Shown: in pieces, positions 22,990 through 31,030 of the stretch
How the letters are laid out: the number at the start of each line of letters is the position of its first letter
Numbering within the stretch: position 1 is the stretch's first letter
Origin: Prevotellaceae bacterium
GTDB taxonomy: Bacteria > Bacteroidota > Bacteroidia > Bacteroidales > UBA932
Length of the DNA stretch: 35,093 nucleotides
Direction: 5' to 3'
NCBI GenBank assembly: GCA_031266015.1
Contig: JAISBU010000020.1
Coordinates: 1 to 35,093, forward strand
Position numbers and translations under genes: made by a program
Notes under the pieces: generated by a model
Seen by the model: only the letters and a program-made list of their open reading frames with translations
The model's database searches: none
Told to the model about the DNA's origin: nothing

Positions 22990-25647
22990 TTGAGAGTAAA
23001 TAGCCATATAAAAAAGGAAATCATCAAGCATTTTTGCTTTTGGAGTTCCTTTTTTTGCTTGCTACAAATAAGTGTAGCACAAGTATCGTTTGACTTTGAA
23101 ACAAATGATTTATCCCAATTTACGCAGCATCCGGCAGGAAGCTGGACGGTAAAAGATTCTGCGCCGTTAGGCGGAACAGCCTCTCTGTATCGTAAGGCGC
23201 CAAGCGGTGTAGCCGGTACGGATAACATTTCTACTTTGGTGCTGCCAAGCCGTACTGCTACTGCCGACACTTTCCGCTTTATGCTTCAGTACAGGTATGG
23301 AACCAGCGGGACTAACGTTGCCGCTACCAATCGGTTTGCCGTATTCTTAGCCGCCAATCATGATGCGGAATCTATGTCCTTGAGCGATAAATCGCTGGAT
23401 GCTTACGTTGTAGGAGTTACCGGAACCAGCGGCAACGATACGTTGAAGTTCTTTCATCAAAAAGACGGAGCGCTTACCACTCTTATCACCTCTCTGGTAA
23501 AAGCCAAAGACAAAAAGCTGGCGGTTGAGCTGATACGCTCAGCCCAATCCCGTTGGACGTTACGTGTAAGCGCCATCGGCGATTTTTCCAATCTCCTTTT
23601 ACAGGGAGAAGCGGATGATACGGGAGATTTAGCCGGGAGCCACATCGGATTTTCCTTGATATACAGCACAGCCAACAGCATCAAGGAAATGCGGATAGAT
23701 GAAGTCTACGCCAACATTGCGCTCCGTCCGCTAAAAATTATGGCAGTGCAGCGCGAGGGTGTAAAGCAGCTACGCTGTACGCTGAACAAATCAATGCAGC
23801 AGGATGACCTTGTTAATCAAGACAATGTGAGGCTATATTTATTTGATAATGAAGACTTTACTTCTATTGATTCGCTTGCGGCCGTAGATTCAAAAACAGC
23901 GCTGATTACGCTTAAAAACGAGCTGAAGAGCGGAAACTATAAGCTGCTCATAGAAAACGCGCACGATGAATTCGGTAACATAGAAAATGCCGAATTTGAC
24001 TTCTCGCTGGAGGTGGCATCTTATGGGGATATCATTTTTAGCGAAATAATGGCGAATCCTAATTCGCCTGCCGGGTTGCCGGATGAAGAGTATTTGGAGC
24101 TATACAATCGCACCGCTGAAGGTATTGATCTTGCAGGTTGGAAGCTGGAATTCGGCACACGCTCTGCAACCATAAGAAGTGGGATTATTCAAGCGGAAAG
24201 CTATGCCCTTATTGGAACCCATCAGTCGGAATTTGGCGATACGGTTGCACTTACCGGCAGTCGTCCTGCACTTACCAACAGCGGAATGTACCTGTGTCTG
24301 AAAGATGCGTTCGGAAAGCCGGTAGCACGCTTAACCTACAGCGATGCCTGGTATGCAGATGACGATAAAAAACAAGGCGGCTACTCGCTCGAAAAAATAG
24401 ACGTAAACAATCTACAGGAGCAATCCGGCAACTGGAGCGCCAGCGTTGATGAACGAGGCGGCACACCGGGTATGCCGAATTCTATTGCAGCCTCAAATCC
24501 TGATAAGCAGGCTCCCGTTTGTCAACGCTACACATTACAGGACAACAATCTGTTGCAGCTGGAATTTAATGAGGTAATTTTAGGATCATCCCTGCAAGCC
24601 GGAGATTTTGCAACGGAGCTGGGTAGCGCTGGAAAAATGGAATGTTCATCCGTAAATCCCAGTATTATTCAGCTGTATTTTCCTGATAATTTTGTTGACA
24701 ATACGTTATACCATCTCACCTGCAATGGCAATATCTGCGACCTGTCAGGGAACTGTATCTCCGAATTTGCGCTGCCTTTGGGTATTGGTGTTGCCGCCTC
24801 AAAAAATAACGTAGTGATTAGCGAAGCGCTTTTCAATCCCAATGTTGGAGGAGTCGATTTTGTGGAGCTGTACAACAACTCGGATGACATTGTTCAGCTA
24901 AGCGGAGCAAAAATAGCCAATCGTAAATCCACGACAGGTACAATAGACAAGCATTACACCTTGCCCGAGTATACGCTATTTCCACATGATTATGTGGTGG
25001 TAACAACAAAGCCGGAAGTTGTGCAGGCGCAATACTACTGTCAGAATCCGCAAGCATTTATCACCTTGTCAACCATGCCGTCTTACCCAAACGAATCCGG
25101 TTGTGTGACAGTACTCACGGCCTCCGATGAGGTAGTAGAAGACTTTTACTACACCGAGAAAATGCACAGCAGCATGCTCAAGAGCAAGAAAGGAGTATCG
25201 CTGGAACGTACGAATCCCAATATGCCGGCGAGTGAGGCCTCTTCCTGGTTTTCCGCTTCGCAAACCGTGGGATTTGCAACACCTACCTACGCCAACTCTC
25301 AAAGCGTTGGCAATGGAAGTGATGCTGAGAAAGCCGGAATTATATTGATGCCGGAGGTTTTTTCGCCCAACGGAGACGGGCAAGATGATGTTCTTTACAT
25401 TGATTACAACATGCCGGAATCCGGCTACCTGGCTACAGTTACGGTGTATAATGCCAATGGAAAACCCGTGAGGCAGCTATACAAAAATGCACTGCTTGGT
25501 CTTAGCGGCAGGCTGCAATGGGATGGAGCTACCGATGGCGGAAACCTTGCCACTATTGGAATATACCTGATTTATTTTGAGGCCTACACAACAACAGGTA
25601 GCAAGAAAAAGTATAAAAAAACTTGCGTTGTTGCAGAAAAATTGTAG
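22990..25647 (+). CDS. Secreted lamin-tail-domain surface protein with FSPNGDG-type C-terminal domain
   Basis: 885-residue exported protein. The start is a TTG preceded by AAGGAGATAGGA, a Shine-Dalgarno-like stretch; no ATG occurs before the hydrophobic signal segment (FCFWSSFFCLLQISVAQ). An N-terminal lectin-like or jelly-roll region (about 30-250, VSFDFETNDLSQFTQHPAGS) precedes two lamin tail domains (YGDIIFSEIMANPNSPAG near 345 and NNVVISEALFNPNVGGVDFV near 605), separated by Ig-like segments. The end has EVFSPNGDGQDDVLYI and LQWDGATDGGNLATIGIYLI, a FlgD/gliding-type C-terminal fold used for T9SS export and attachment. The function is probably surface binding; no catalytic motif is seen. 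It is the last gene of the surface cluster. Confidence 0.82.
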   Translation: MRVNSHIKKEIIKHFCFWSSFFCLLQISVAQVSFDFETNDLSQFTQHPAGSWTVKDSAPLGGTASLYRKAPSGVAGTDNISTLVLPSRTATADTFRFMLQYRYGTSGTNVAATNRFAVFLAANHDAESMSLSDKSLDAYVVGVTGTSGNDTLKFFHQKDGALTTLITSLVKAKDKKLAVELIRSAQSRWTLRVSAIGDFSNLLLQGEADDTGDLAGSHIGFSLIYSTANSIKEMRIDEVYANIALRPLKIMAVQREGVKQLRCTLNKSMQQDDLVNQDNVRLYLFDNEDFTSIDSLAAVDSKTALITLKNELKSGNYKLLIENAHDEFGNIENAEFDFSLEVASYGDIIFSEIMANPNSPAGLPDEEYLELYNRTAEGIDLAGWKLEFGTRSATIRSGIIQAESYALIGTHQSEFGDTVALTGSRPALTNSGMYLCLKDAFGKPVARLTYSDAWYADDDKKQGGYSLEKIDVNNLQEQSGNWSASVDERGGTPGMPNSIAASNPDKQAPVCQRYTLQDNNLLQLEFNEVILGSSLQAGDFATELGSAGKMECSSVNPSIIQLYFPDNFVDNTLYHLTCNGNICDLSGNCISEFALPLGIGVAASKNNVVISEALFNPNVGGVDFVELYNNSDDIVQLSGAKIANRKSTTGTIDKHYTLPEYTLFPHDYVVVTTKPEVVQAQYYCQNPQAFITLSTMPSYPNESGCVTVLTASDEVVEDFYYTEKMHSSMLKSKKGVSLERTNPNMPASEASSWFSASQTVGFATPTYANSQSVGNGSDAEKAGIILMPEVFSPNGDGQDDVLYIDYNMPESGYLATVTVYNANGKPVRQLYKNALLGLSGRLQWDGATDGGNLATIGIYLIYFEAYTTTGSKKKYKKTCVVAEKL

Positions 25648-25710
25648 TTGAGAAGTTGTTTATTTTGCCCTAAATAAAGGTGTTATTAGCTGATGTTTGA
25701 AAGTATAAAT

Positions 25711-28194
25711 ATGAAATACACCATATCACAAATTGCGTCAATTATTAATGCAACGATTGCAGGGAAAAAAACTGGCGAAATAAATGAGATCATAACCGAC
25801 AGCAGGGCAAACTTTTCGCCGGAGGGGGTGTTGTTTTTTGCCATGGTAGGAGTGCGCCACAATGGGCATATTTACATTAAAGATTTATACAGCAGAGGAT
25901 TAAGAGCATTTGTTGTAAGTGAAAATGTTGATGCCAAGGAGTATAGCGGAGCCACCTTTTTACAGGTAGAAAATACCTTGGAGGCGCTCCATAAAATGGC
26001 AGCTTATCACCGGAAGCAATACCTTTTTCCGGTAGTTGGCATTACCGGAAGCAACGGTAAAACTATTGTAAAAGAGTGGATTGCGCAGCTACTCATACCG
26101 CAAATCAAGGTGGTGCGCAGCCCAAAAAGTTACAACTCGCAAGTGGGAGTTCCTCTGTCTGTGTGGCAAATGAATGAGCGTAATGAGCTAGGTCTTTTTG
26201 AGGCTGGCATTTCACTACCCAATGAGATGGATAAGCTCGAGGCTATTATTCGCCCCAATGTGGTTGTAATTACGAATATTGGCGAAGCGCACCAGGAAGG
26301 TTTTGCCTCACGTGACCAAAAGTTGCGGGAAAAATTGAAGTTATGCGCCAACGCAGATGCGGTAGTCTATTGCGCCGATCATTTCGAGATTCACACCGCC
26401 GTTCGCTCCATGCAGATGTTTGGGGGCAAAAGAATATTTTGTTGGGGGCATAATCCGGAGGCCGATCTACGGGTAGTATCATCTCATAAATCAGGTAAAG
26501 AAACCACCCTGACTGTACGTGATCAAGCACAGCGGGAGTATAAGTTAACCATTCCTTTCGTTGATAATGCTTCAGAGGAGAATGCCATGCACAGCTTCGC
26601 TGCCTGCCTGTTTCTGTCGCAGCTACATCCGGAGCTAAATTTGAATATTGAGGCGGTAAAAAAATCCCTGTCACAGCTATCACCCGTGGCTATGCGCTTA
26701 GATTTGCGTGAAGGCATAAACGGTTGCACCATAATAAACGATGCTTACACGGCAGATATACCGTCCTTACGAATTGCCTTGGATTTTTTGAGCAGCTTTA
26801 GCAAGCACCGGCAACGCACAATAATACTGTCGGATATTGAGCAAAGCGGTAAAGAAGATTGGCGCTTATACGGCGAAGTTGCCGATTTACTGCGTGAAAA
26901 GAGCGTTACACGCCTCATCGGTATTGGGAGGCACATTGCAGAGCAAACCGGTTTATTTGATTGCGAAAAGCTATTCTTTGAAGATGCCGAACAATTTTTG
27001 CAGCGGTGCGATAAAAGTATTTTCAGGGATGAAGCCATTCTTGTTAAAGGAAGCCGGCATTTTGAGCTGGAGAAGATATCACATCAGCTGGAGCAAAAAA
27101 CGCACCTTACCACTTTGGATATAAATATGACCGCGCTGGTAGATAACCTGAATATGGCGCGAGCAAAGTTGTCTAAGGGAACAAAAGCGCTTGTGCTGGT
27201 GAAAGCCTTTGCCTATGGCGCGGGCATTAGCGAAGTGGCGCGCCTGCTGCAGCATCAGCGCGTAGATTATCTTGGCGTGGCTTTTGCCGATGAAGGAATC
27301 ACCTTGCGCGAAGCAGGAATTACCATGCCCATACTGGTACTCAACCCGGAACCCGGAACATTTGATCAAATGATCAACTATAAGCTGGAGCCGGAAATTT
27401 ACAACCGCAACATGCTGCATCGTTTTGCCGAGGCGGTAACAAGAGCGGGAGAAAGCATATATCCGATTCACGTAAAACTGGATACAGGCATGCATCGTTT
27501 GGGTTTCTTGGAAAGCGAAGTAGAGCAGCTGGTAAAAGGTATACAGCAGCGTAAAAATTTACGAGTGGCAAGCATTTTTTCACATCTTGCAGCGGCAGAT
27601 GAAAAACGACATGATAGCTTTACCCGAAAGCAGATTGCTTTGTTTGACACATGGAGCAAGCAAATACAGGCAGCGCTGGGATACACTGCTATTCGCCACC
27701 TGATAAACTCAGCGGGCATAGAGCGCTTTCCGCAAGCGCAGTTTGATATGGTGCGGCTGGGTATTTCATTCTACGGAGTGAGCGCCGGTGGAAAAGTAAA
27801 GGTGCGTACGGTGAGCACGCTAAAAAGTACCATTGTACAAATAAAAAACATCCCTGCAAACGAAACTATTGGCTACGGACGTAAAGGAGTTGCGCATGAG
27901 CATACTCGCATAGCGCTGGTGCCAGTTGGCTACGCTGATGGTTATAACAGAAAGTTGAGCAACGGAGTTGGCAAGATGTTTGTGAATGGGAAACAAGCTC
28001 CGGTCATTGGTAATATCTGCATGGATATGTGCATGGTTGACATATCCGGTATTGAAGCAAATGAGGGTGATGAGGTTGAAATCTTCGGCGAAAATATCAG
28101 CGTAGTAGCTATTGCGGAGAAGCTGGAAACCATTCCATACGAGATTTTCACCCGCATTTCGCCCCGTGTAAGACGAGTGTACTTCAACGAATAG
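25711..28194 (+). CDS. Bifunctional UDP-N-acetylmuramoyl-tripeptide:D-Ala-D-Ala ligase / alanine racemase (MurF-Alr)
   Basis: 827-residue fusion. The N-terminal half (about 1-450) is MurF, which adds D-Ala-D-Ala to the UDP-MurNAc-tripeptide: ATP loop GITGSNGKT (110-118), SYNSQVGVPLS, NEMDKLEAIIRPNVVVITNIGEAH-type core, and NDAYTADIPS. The C-terminal half (about 460-827) is PLP-dependent alanine racemase, which makes D-Ala: Lys498 in VKAFAYGAG binds PLP, with KLDTGMHRLGF, NSAGIERFP and GNICMDMCMVDIS as family motifs. The fusion is a known Bacteroidota arrangement that couples D-Ala supply to its use. ATG 25711 (MKYTISQIASI) is preferred over ATG 25693 by family N-termini. It is a cytoplasmic enzyme of peptidoglycan synthesis. 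Confidence 0.95.
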   Translation: MKYTISQIASIINATIAGKKTGEINEIITDSRANFSPEGVLFFAMVGVRHNGHIYIKDLYSRGLRAFVVSENVDAKEYSGATFLQVENTLEALHKMAAYHRKQYLFPVVGITGSNGKTIVKEWIAQLLIPQIKVVRSPKSYNSQVGVPLSVWQMNERNELGLFEAGISLPNEMDKLEAIIRPNVVVITNIGEAHQEGFASRDQKLREKLKLCANADAVVYCADHFEIHTAVRSMQMFGGKRIFCWGHNPEADLRVVSSHKSGKETTLTVRDQAQREYKLTIPFVDNASEENAMHSFAACLFLSQLHPELNLNIEAVKKSLSQLSPVAMRLDLREGINGCTIINDAYTADIPSLRIALDFLSSFSKHRQRTIILSDIEQSGKEDWRLYGEVADLLREKSVTRLIGIGRHIAEQTGLFDCEKLFFEDAEQFLQRCDKSIFRDEAILVKGSRHFELEKISHQLEQKTHLTTLDINMTALVDNLNMARAKLSKGTKALVLVKAFAYGAGISEVARLLQHQRVDYLGVAFADEGITLREAGITMPILVLNPEPGTFDQMINYKLEPEIYNRNMLHRFAEAVTRAGESIYPIHVKLDTGMHRLGFLESEVEQLVKGIQQRKNLRVASIFSHLAAADEKRHDSFTRKQIALFDTWSKQIQAALGYTAIRHLINSAGIERFPQAQFDMVRLGISFYGVSAGGKVKVRTVSTLKSTIVQIKNIPANETIGYGRKGVAHEHTRIALVPVGYADGYNRKLSNGVGKMFVNGKQAPVIGNICMDMCMVDISGIEANEGDEVEIFGENISVVAIAEKLETIPYEIFTRISPRVRRVYFNE

Positions 28195-28241
28195 GATTGC
28201 CGTAAATCAACAATTGATTTACTATTTACCAGTGCATGTGC

Positions 28242-28330
28242 GTTGTCCTGCTAAGCGAAGCGAAGCATTTCAAGTTCGCACCATGATGGAATATTACCAC
28301 AACATGAGACGCTTCGCTCAGCAGGACAAC
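28242..28330. repeat. Dispersed palindromic intergenic repeat, copy R3 (best preserved)
   Basis: Perfect 10-bp terminal inverted repeats (GTTGTCCTGC and GCAGGACAAC) continue inward as TAAGCGAAGCG / CGCTTCGCTCA. The inner part CACCATGATGGAATATTACC then ACAACATGAGACGCTTCGCT matches the copy at 10444-10528. It resembles the GTC(A)TCCTGAGCGAAGCGAAGG-type palindromes common in Bacteroidota intergenic DNA. Confidence 0.9.
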
Positions 28331-28574
28331 GACCAAACTGTTGACTTGCGACTGTCGACTATCAATTGTAAATCGTCAATGGCAGGTCTTACTTGGTTTT
28401 AAACTTTAAGTAAAAAGTATGTTTTAGGCGCTCCACTGCCAACCCTTATATTACCTTCGCTGGTCTCCAACGATACCCACGAGGTTTACCTTTTGGATTA
28501 CTAATGTACGGGAACAAGTAGCTTGAAAACGCCGGAGGTGGGGTTAGGATATAGAAGCTAAAACCGTCTTTGTC
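28331..28574. other. Non-coding stretch between repeat R3 and the araC-type gene
   Basis: Contains TCAATTGTAAATCGTCAATG (28361-28380), a short intergenic motif that also follows repeat R2. The remainder has no gene that I can support. It lies between two converging genes (MurF-Alr and the AraC-type regulator), but no clear terminator hairpin with a T-tract was found. Confidence 0.4.
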
Positions 28575-29465
28575 TTACCCTTTCTGCATTTTTCTGTACT
28601 CCTTTGGCGAGCACCCCATAATTTTGGTGAATAGCCGAGTAAAGTAAAAGGGGTCTTCAATTCCCACCTTGTAGCACAGCTGGTTTATTTTCATATCGGT
28701 GAAGTCTAGGTACTTGCACGATTCTCTGATTTTCAGCTGAAGATAGTAATGCTTAGGTGATACACCCACCTGCTGCTTAAAAAAGCTGGTGAATTGCGAC
28801 ACTGAGTATCCGGCAAATCCGGCCAACTCAGCGATACATATTTCTTTCTCCATGTTTTCACGCATGTAGTGAATGGCTAAATCTATAGCATTGTTCCTGT
28901 CTTTGCTATTAATTGCCTGCCGGAATTGCGTTATGAATAGCAGGGTGCCCAAAAAATGGTACAAGCACAGCTGTGAATAAAAAAGATTTTCGTGCGTGTA
29001 GCCCCGCTCCAGTGTGGCGTATATTTCCTCAAACAGCTTTATTCTATCCTCAATTCGAGAGTTTTCCTGTATGTCAATGGCGTTACACTCTCCTACTCCC
29101 AAGGAGGATGCCAGCAGGGGCGCTTTTTCTCCTTTGAAGTGCATCCAATATATGGTCCAGGGTGCGCTTTGCGCGGCACCATAGCTGTGAGGGACTCCTT
29201 GAGGAATAATGAAAAAGTGGTTGGGTAGCACCTTGTGCCTTACGCCATTTATTTCAAACCAGCCTTGCCCGTCGGTGCAGTAAATAAAGATATATTCTTC
29301 GGCACCCTGGGGGCGCTCCCTATAGTGATGTTCGGCTTTAGGATAGTAGCCTATGTCGGTTACGTGAAGCTCTCTTCCCAACTCATGCTGTTCCATGGCC
29401 TTTACTACTGCTTGAGGCAGTATAATAGCGCGTTGTCCACTAAAACCTTCCTTTAGTTTAAACAT
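28575..29465 (-). CDS. AraC family transcriptional regulator with N-terminal cupin
   Basis: 296-residue regulator. The N-terminal cupin (about 15-165, HHYRERPQGAEEYIFIYCTD, FFIIPQGVPHSY, WTIYWMHFKG) is the type that binds sugars in AraC-like proteins. Two helix-turn-helix motifs follow at the C-terminus (about 195-296, ICIAELAGFAGYSVSQFTSF and KINQLCYKVGIEDPFYFTRL, ending MGCSPKEYRKMQKG). It is divergent from the sugar porter, with a 28-bp palindrome and both -7 boxes in the 142-bp gap. This supports a local carbohydrate-responsive activator. The ligand is not identifiable. The start ATG at 29463-29465 follows its -7 box closely. Confidence 0.93.
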   Translation of the reverse strand: MFKLKEGFSGQRAIILPQAVVKAMEQHELGRELHVTDIGYYPKAEHHYRERPQGAEEYIFIYCTDGQGWFEINGVRHKVLPNHFFIIPQGVPHSYGAAQSAPWTIYWMHFKGEKAPLLASSLGVGECNAIDIQENSRIEDRIKLFEEIYATLERGYTHENLFYSQLCLYHFLGTLLFITQFRQAINSKDRNNAIDLAIHYMRENMEKEICIAELAGFAGYSVSQFTSFFKQQVGVSPKHYYLQLKIRESCKYLDFTDMKINQLCYKVGIEDPFYFTRLFTKIMGCSPKEYRKMQKG

Positions 29466-29488
29466 ACCTGCTTTTTATATAATGCTTA

Positions 29489-29496
29489 CAAAGCTA
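29489..29496 (-). promoter_or_regulatory. Bacteroidota-type -7 box of the araC-type gene
   Basis: On the minus strand it reads TAGCTTTG, matching TAnnTTTG, 23 bp before the ATG. It lies on the opposite side of the palindrome at 29536 from the MFS promoter, so one site could control both directions. Confidence 0.55.
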
Positions 29497-29535
29497 AGCT
29501 ATTTTTCTTATACAGGCATATTGTTATGAAAAAGT

Positions 29536-29563
29536 ACATGGATTTTACTGTTAAAGTCCATGT
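29536..29563. promoter_or_regulatory. Candidate operator: 28-bp palindrome in the araC-MFS intergenic region
   Basis: ACATGGATTTTA and TAAAGTCCATGT are 12-bp arms with 11 of 12 positions complementary, separated by CTGT. It ends at the -33 region of the MFS promoter (TTG at 29563-29565) and is centred about 48 bp upstream of the expected MFS transcription start, a typical activator position. Binding by the neighbouring AraC-type protein is inference. Confidence 0.6.
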
Positions 29564-29583
29564 TGACACGTGCATAATCCACA

Positions 29584-29591
29584 TACCTTTG
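29584..29591 (+). promoter_or_regulatory. Bacteroidota-type -7 box of the sugar porter operon
   Basis: TACCTTTG matches TAnnTTTG, 18 bp from a -33 TTG (29563-29565) and 16 bp before the MFS ATG at 29608. It likely drives both the permease and the DUF5107 gene. Confidence 0.7.
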
Positions 29592-29607
29592 CTAAAATTT
29601 TAGTAAA

Positions 29608-31005
29608 ATGAAAAAGGATTTCAACGCTTCCTACCTGTACCTTATTGCTTTGGTATCGGCTATGGGAGGCTTTTTGTTTGGTTATGATTGGGTAGTTATA
29701 GGAGGGGCAAAGCCCTTTTATGAGCAGTTTTTTGGCATAGCCAATTCTCCTGCCCTGCAAGGTTGGGCCATGGCCAGCGCTTTGGTGGGTTGTTTAGTGG
29801 GGGTTACCTTCTCGGGTATGTTGAGCGATAGGTACGGACGTAAAAAGCTGCTGATTGTGGCGGCCGCTTTATTTACGGTTGCTGCTATTGGTACCGGCGT
29901 TACGGATAGTTTTACGGTATTTAACGTGTACCGGCTGCTTGGAGGTATGGGCATTGGTATTGCCTCTAACGTTTCGCCCATATATATTGCCGAGGTGGCG
30001 CCGACCCATATTCGTGGACGTTTTGTTTCCATAAACCAGCTGACTATAGTGCTGGGTATTTTGAGCGCTCAAGTGGTAAACTGGCTCATTGCCGACAAGG
30101 TTCCGGCAGAGTTTACCGGAGCTGACATACTAGCCTCATGGAATGGACAGGTAGGGTGGCGTTGGATGTTTTGGGCAGGAACGATACCTGCAGCGCTATT
30201 TCTTCTTTGCATGTCTGTAGTTCCCGAAAGCCCCCGTTGGTTAGCGGTTAACAAGCAGTGCGAGCGCGCCGAGCAGGTTATGTCGCGCATTGTGGGCGCT
30301 GCTGCCGCTGCTACTGAGTTGGCCGGTATTAAGGAAACGGAATGGCAGAATACGGAACATAAGGGTGGCCTCAGGGCATTGATGCATCCTAACCTGCGCA
30401 AGGTACTCATAGTAGGGATTGTGCTGGCGGTGTTCCAGCAGTGGTGCGGTATCAACGTGATCTTTAACTATGCCCAGGAAATTTTTGCCGCAGCGGGGTA
30501 TAGCGTGTCCGATATTCTTATGAATATTGTAGTAACGGGAGTAACCAATGTGGTGTTTACCCTTGTGGGCATGTACCTGGTAGATAAAATAGGGCGTCGT
30601 GCGCTGATGGTAATGGGCGCTGGAGGTTTGGCTTGCATTTATGCTGTAATGGGAGCTTGCTACTTTGCCGGAGTACAGGGTATTGTGCTGCTGGTGCTGG
30701 TGGTGATAGCCATTGCATGCTACGCCATGACGCTAGCTCCGGTAGTTTGGGTAGTGCTGTCCGAGATTTTCCCTACTCGCATACGTGGAGCGGCCATGGC
30801 CGTAGCTACCTTTGCGCTGTGGACGGCCTGCACTGTGCTTACTTATACTTTTCCGCTGCTCAATAGTGGATTGGGTGCTGCCGGAACATTTTGGGTTTAT
30901 GGCATTATCTGTGCAGCGGGATTTGTATTTGTAAAAGCCGTGCTACCGGAGACTAAGGGAAAGAGCTTAGAAGAAATTGAAAAAGTATTGTGCAATAAAA
31001 AGTAA
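29608..31005 (+). CDS. Sugar porter family MFS transporter (proton-coupled sugar symporter type)
   Basis: 465-residue inner-membrane permease with about twelve transmembrane segments. Sugar-porter signatures are present: FLFGYDWVVIGGAKPFYEQF in TM1, DRYGRKK in loop 2-3 (about 73), the PESPRWL motif before the central loop (about 206), VDKIGRRAL in loop 8-9, and the C-terminal PETKGKSLEEIE. This places it with XylE/GalP-type hexose or pentose importers; the actual sugar cannot be told from sequence. TM7 contains QQWCGINVIFNYAQEIF, the QQ.xGxN-type sugar-binding segment. It is divergently placed to the AraC-type regulator, and the DUF5107 gene follows after 25 bp. Confidence 0.94.
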   Translation: MKKDFNASYLYLIALVSAMGGFLFGYDWVVIGGAKPFYEQFFGIANSPALQGWAMASALVGCLVGVTFSGMLSDRYGRKKLLIVAAALFTVAAIGTGVTDSFTVFNVYRLLGGMGIGIASNVSPIYIAEVAPTHIRGRFVSINQLTIVLGILSAQVVNWLIADKVPAEFTGADILASWNGQVGWRWMFWAGTIPAALFLLCMSVVPESPRWLAVNKQCERAEQVMSRIVGAAAAATELAGIKETEWQNTEHKGGLRALMHPNLRKVLIVGIVLAVFQQWCGINVIFNYAQEIFAAAGYSVSDILMNIVVTGVTNVVFTLVGMYLVDKIGRRALMVMGAGGLACIYAVMGACYFAGVQGIVLLVLVVIAIACYAMTLAPVVWVVLSEIFPTRIRGAAMAVATFALWTACTVLTYTFPLLNSGLGAAGTFWVYGIICAAGFVFVKAVLPETKGKSLEEIEKVLCNKK

Positions 31006-31030
31006 ATACAGTAATAATCAGCTTATAGAA

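Noticed and set aside
28214..28402. 62-codon plus-strand frame across repeat R3.
   Set aside because: It consists mostly of the palindromic repeat, which is intergenic in all three copies.
28446..28574. A 42-codon open frame on the minus strand continues in phase directly after the stop of the AraC-type gene (contains NPKGKPRGYRW).
   Set aside because: The AraC-type protein is complete at its stop and of normal length; the extension matches no family I recognise and is short enough to be chance.
30977..31030. In-frame TTG start for the DUF5107 gene that overlaps the permease gene by 29 bp.
   Set aside because: ATG 31031 lies 25 bp after the permease stop and starts the conserved MEKITEYL region; the extra residues have no family support.
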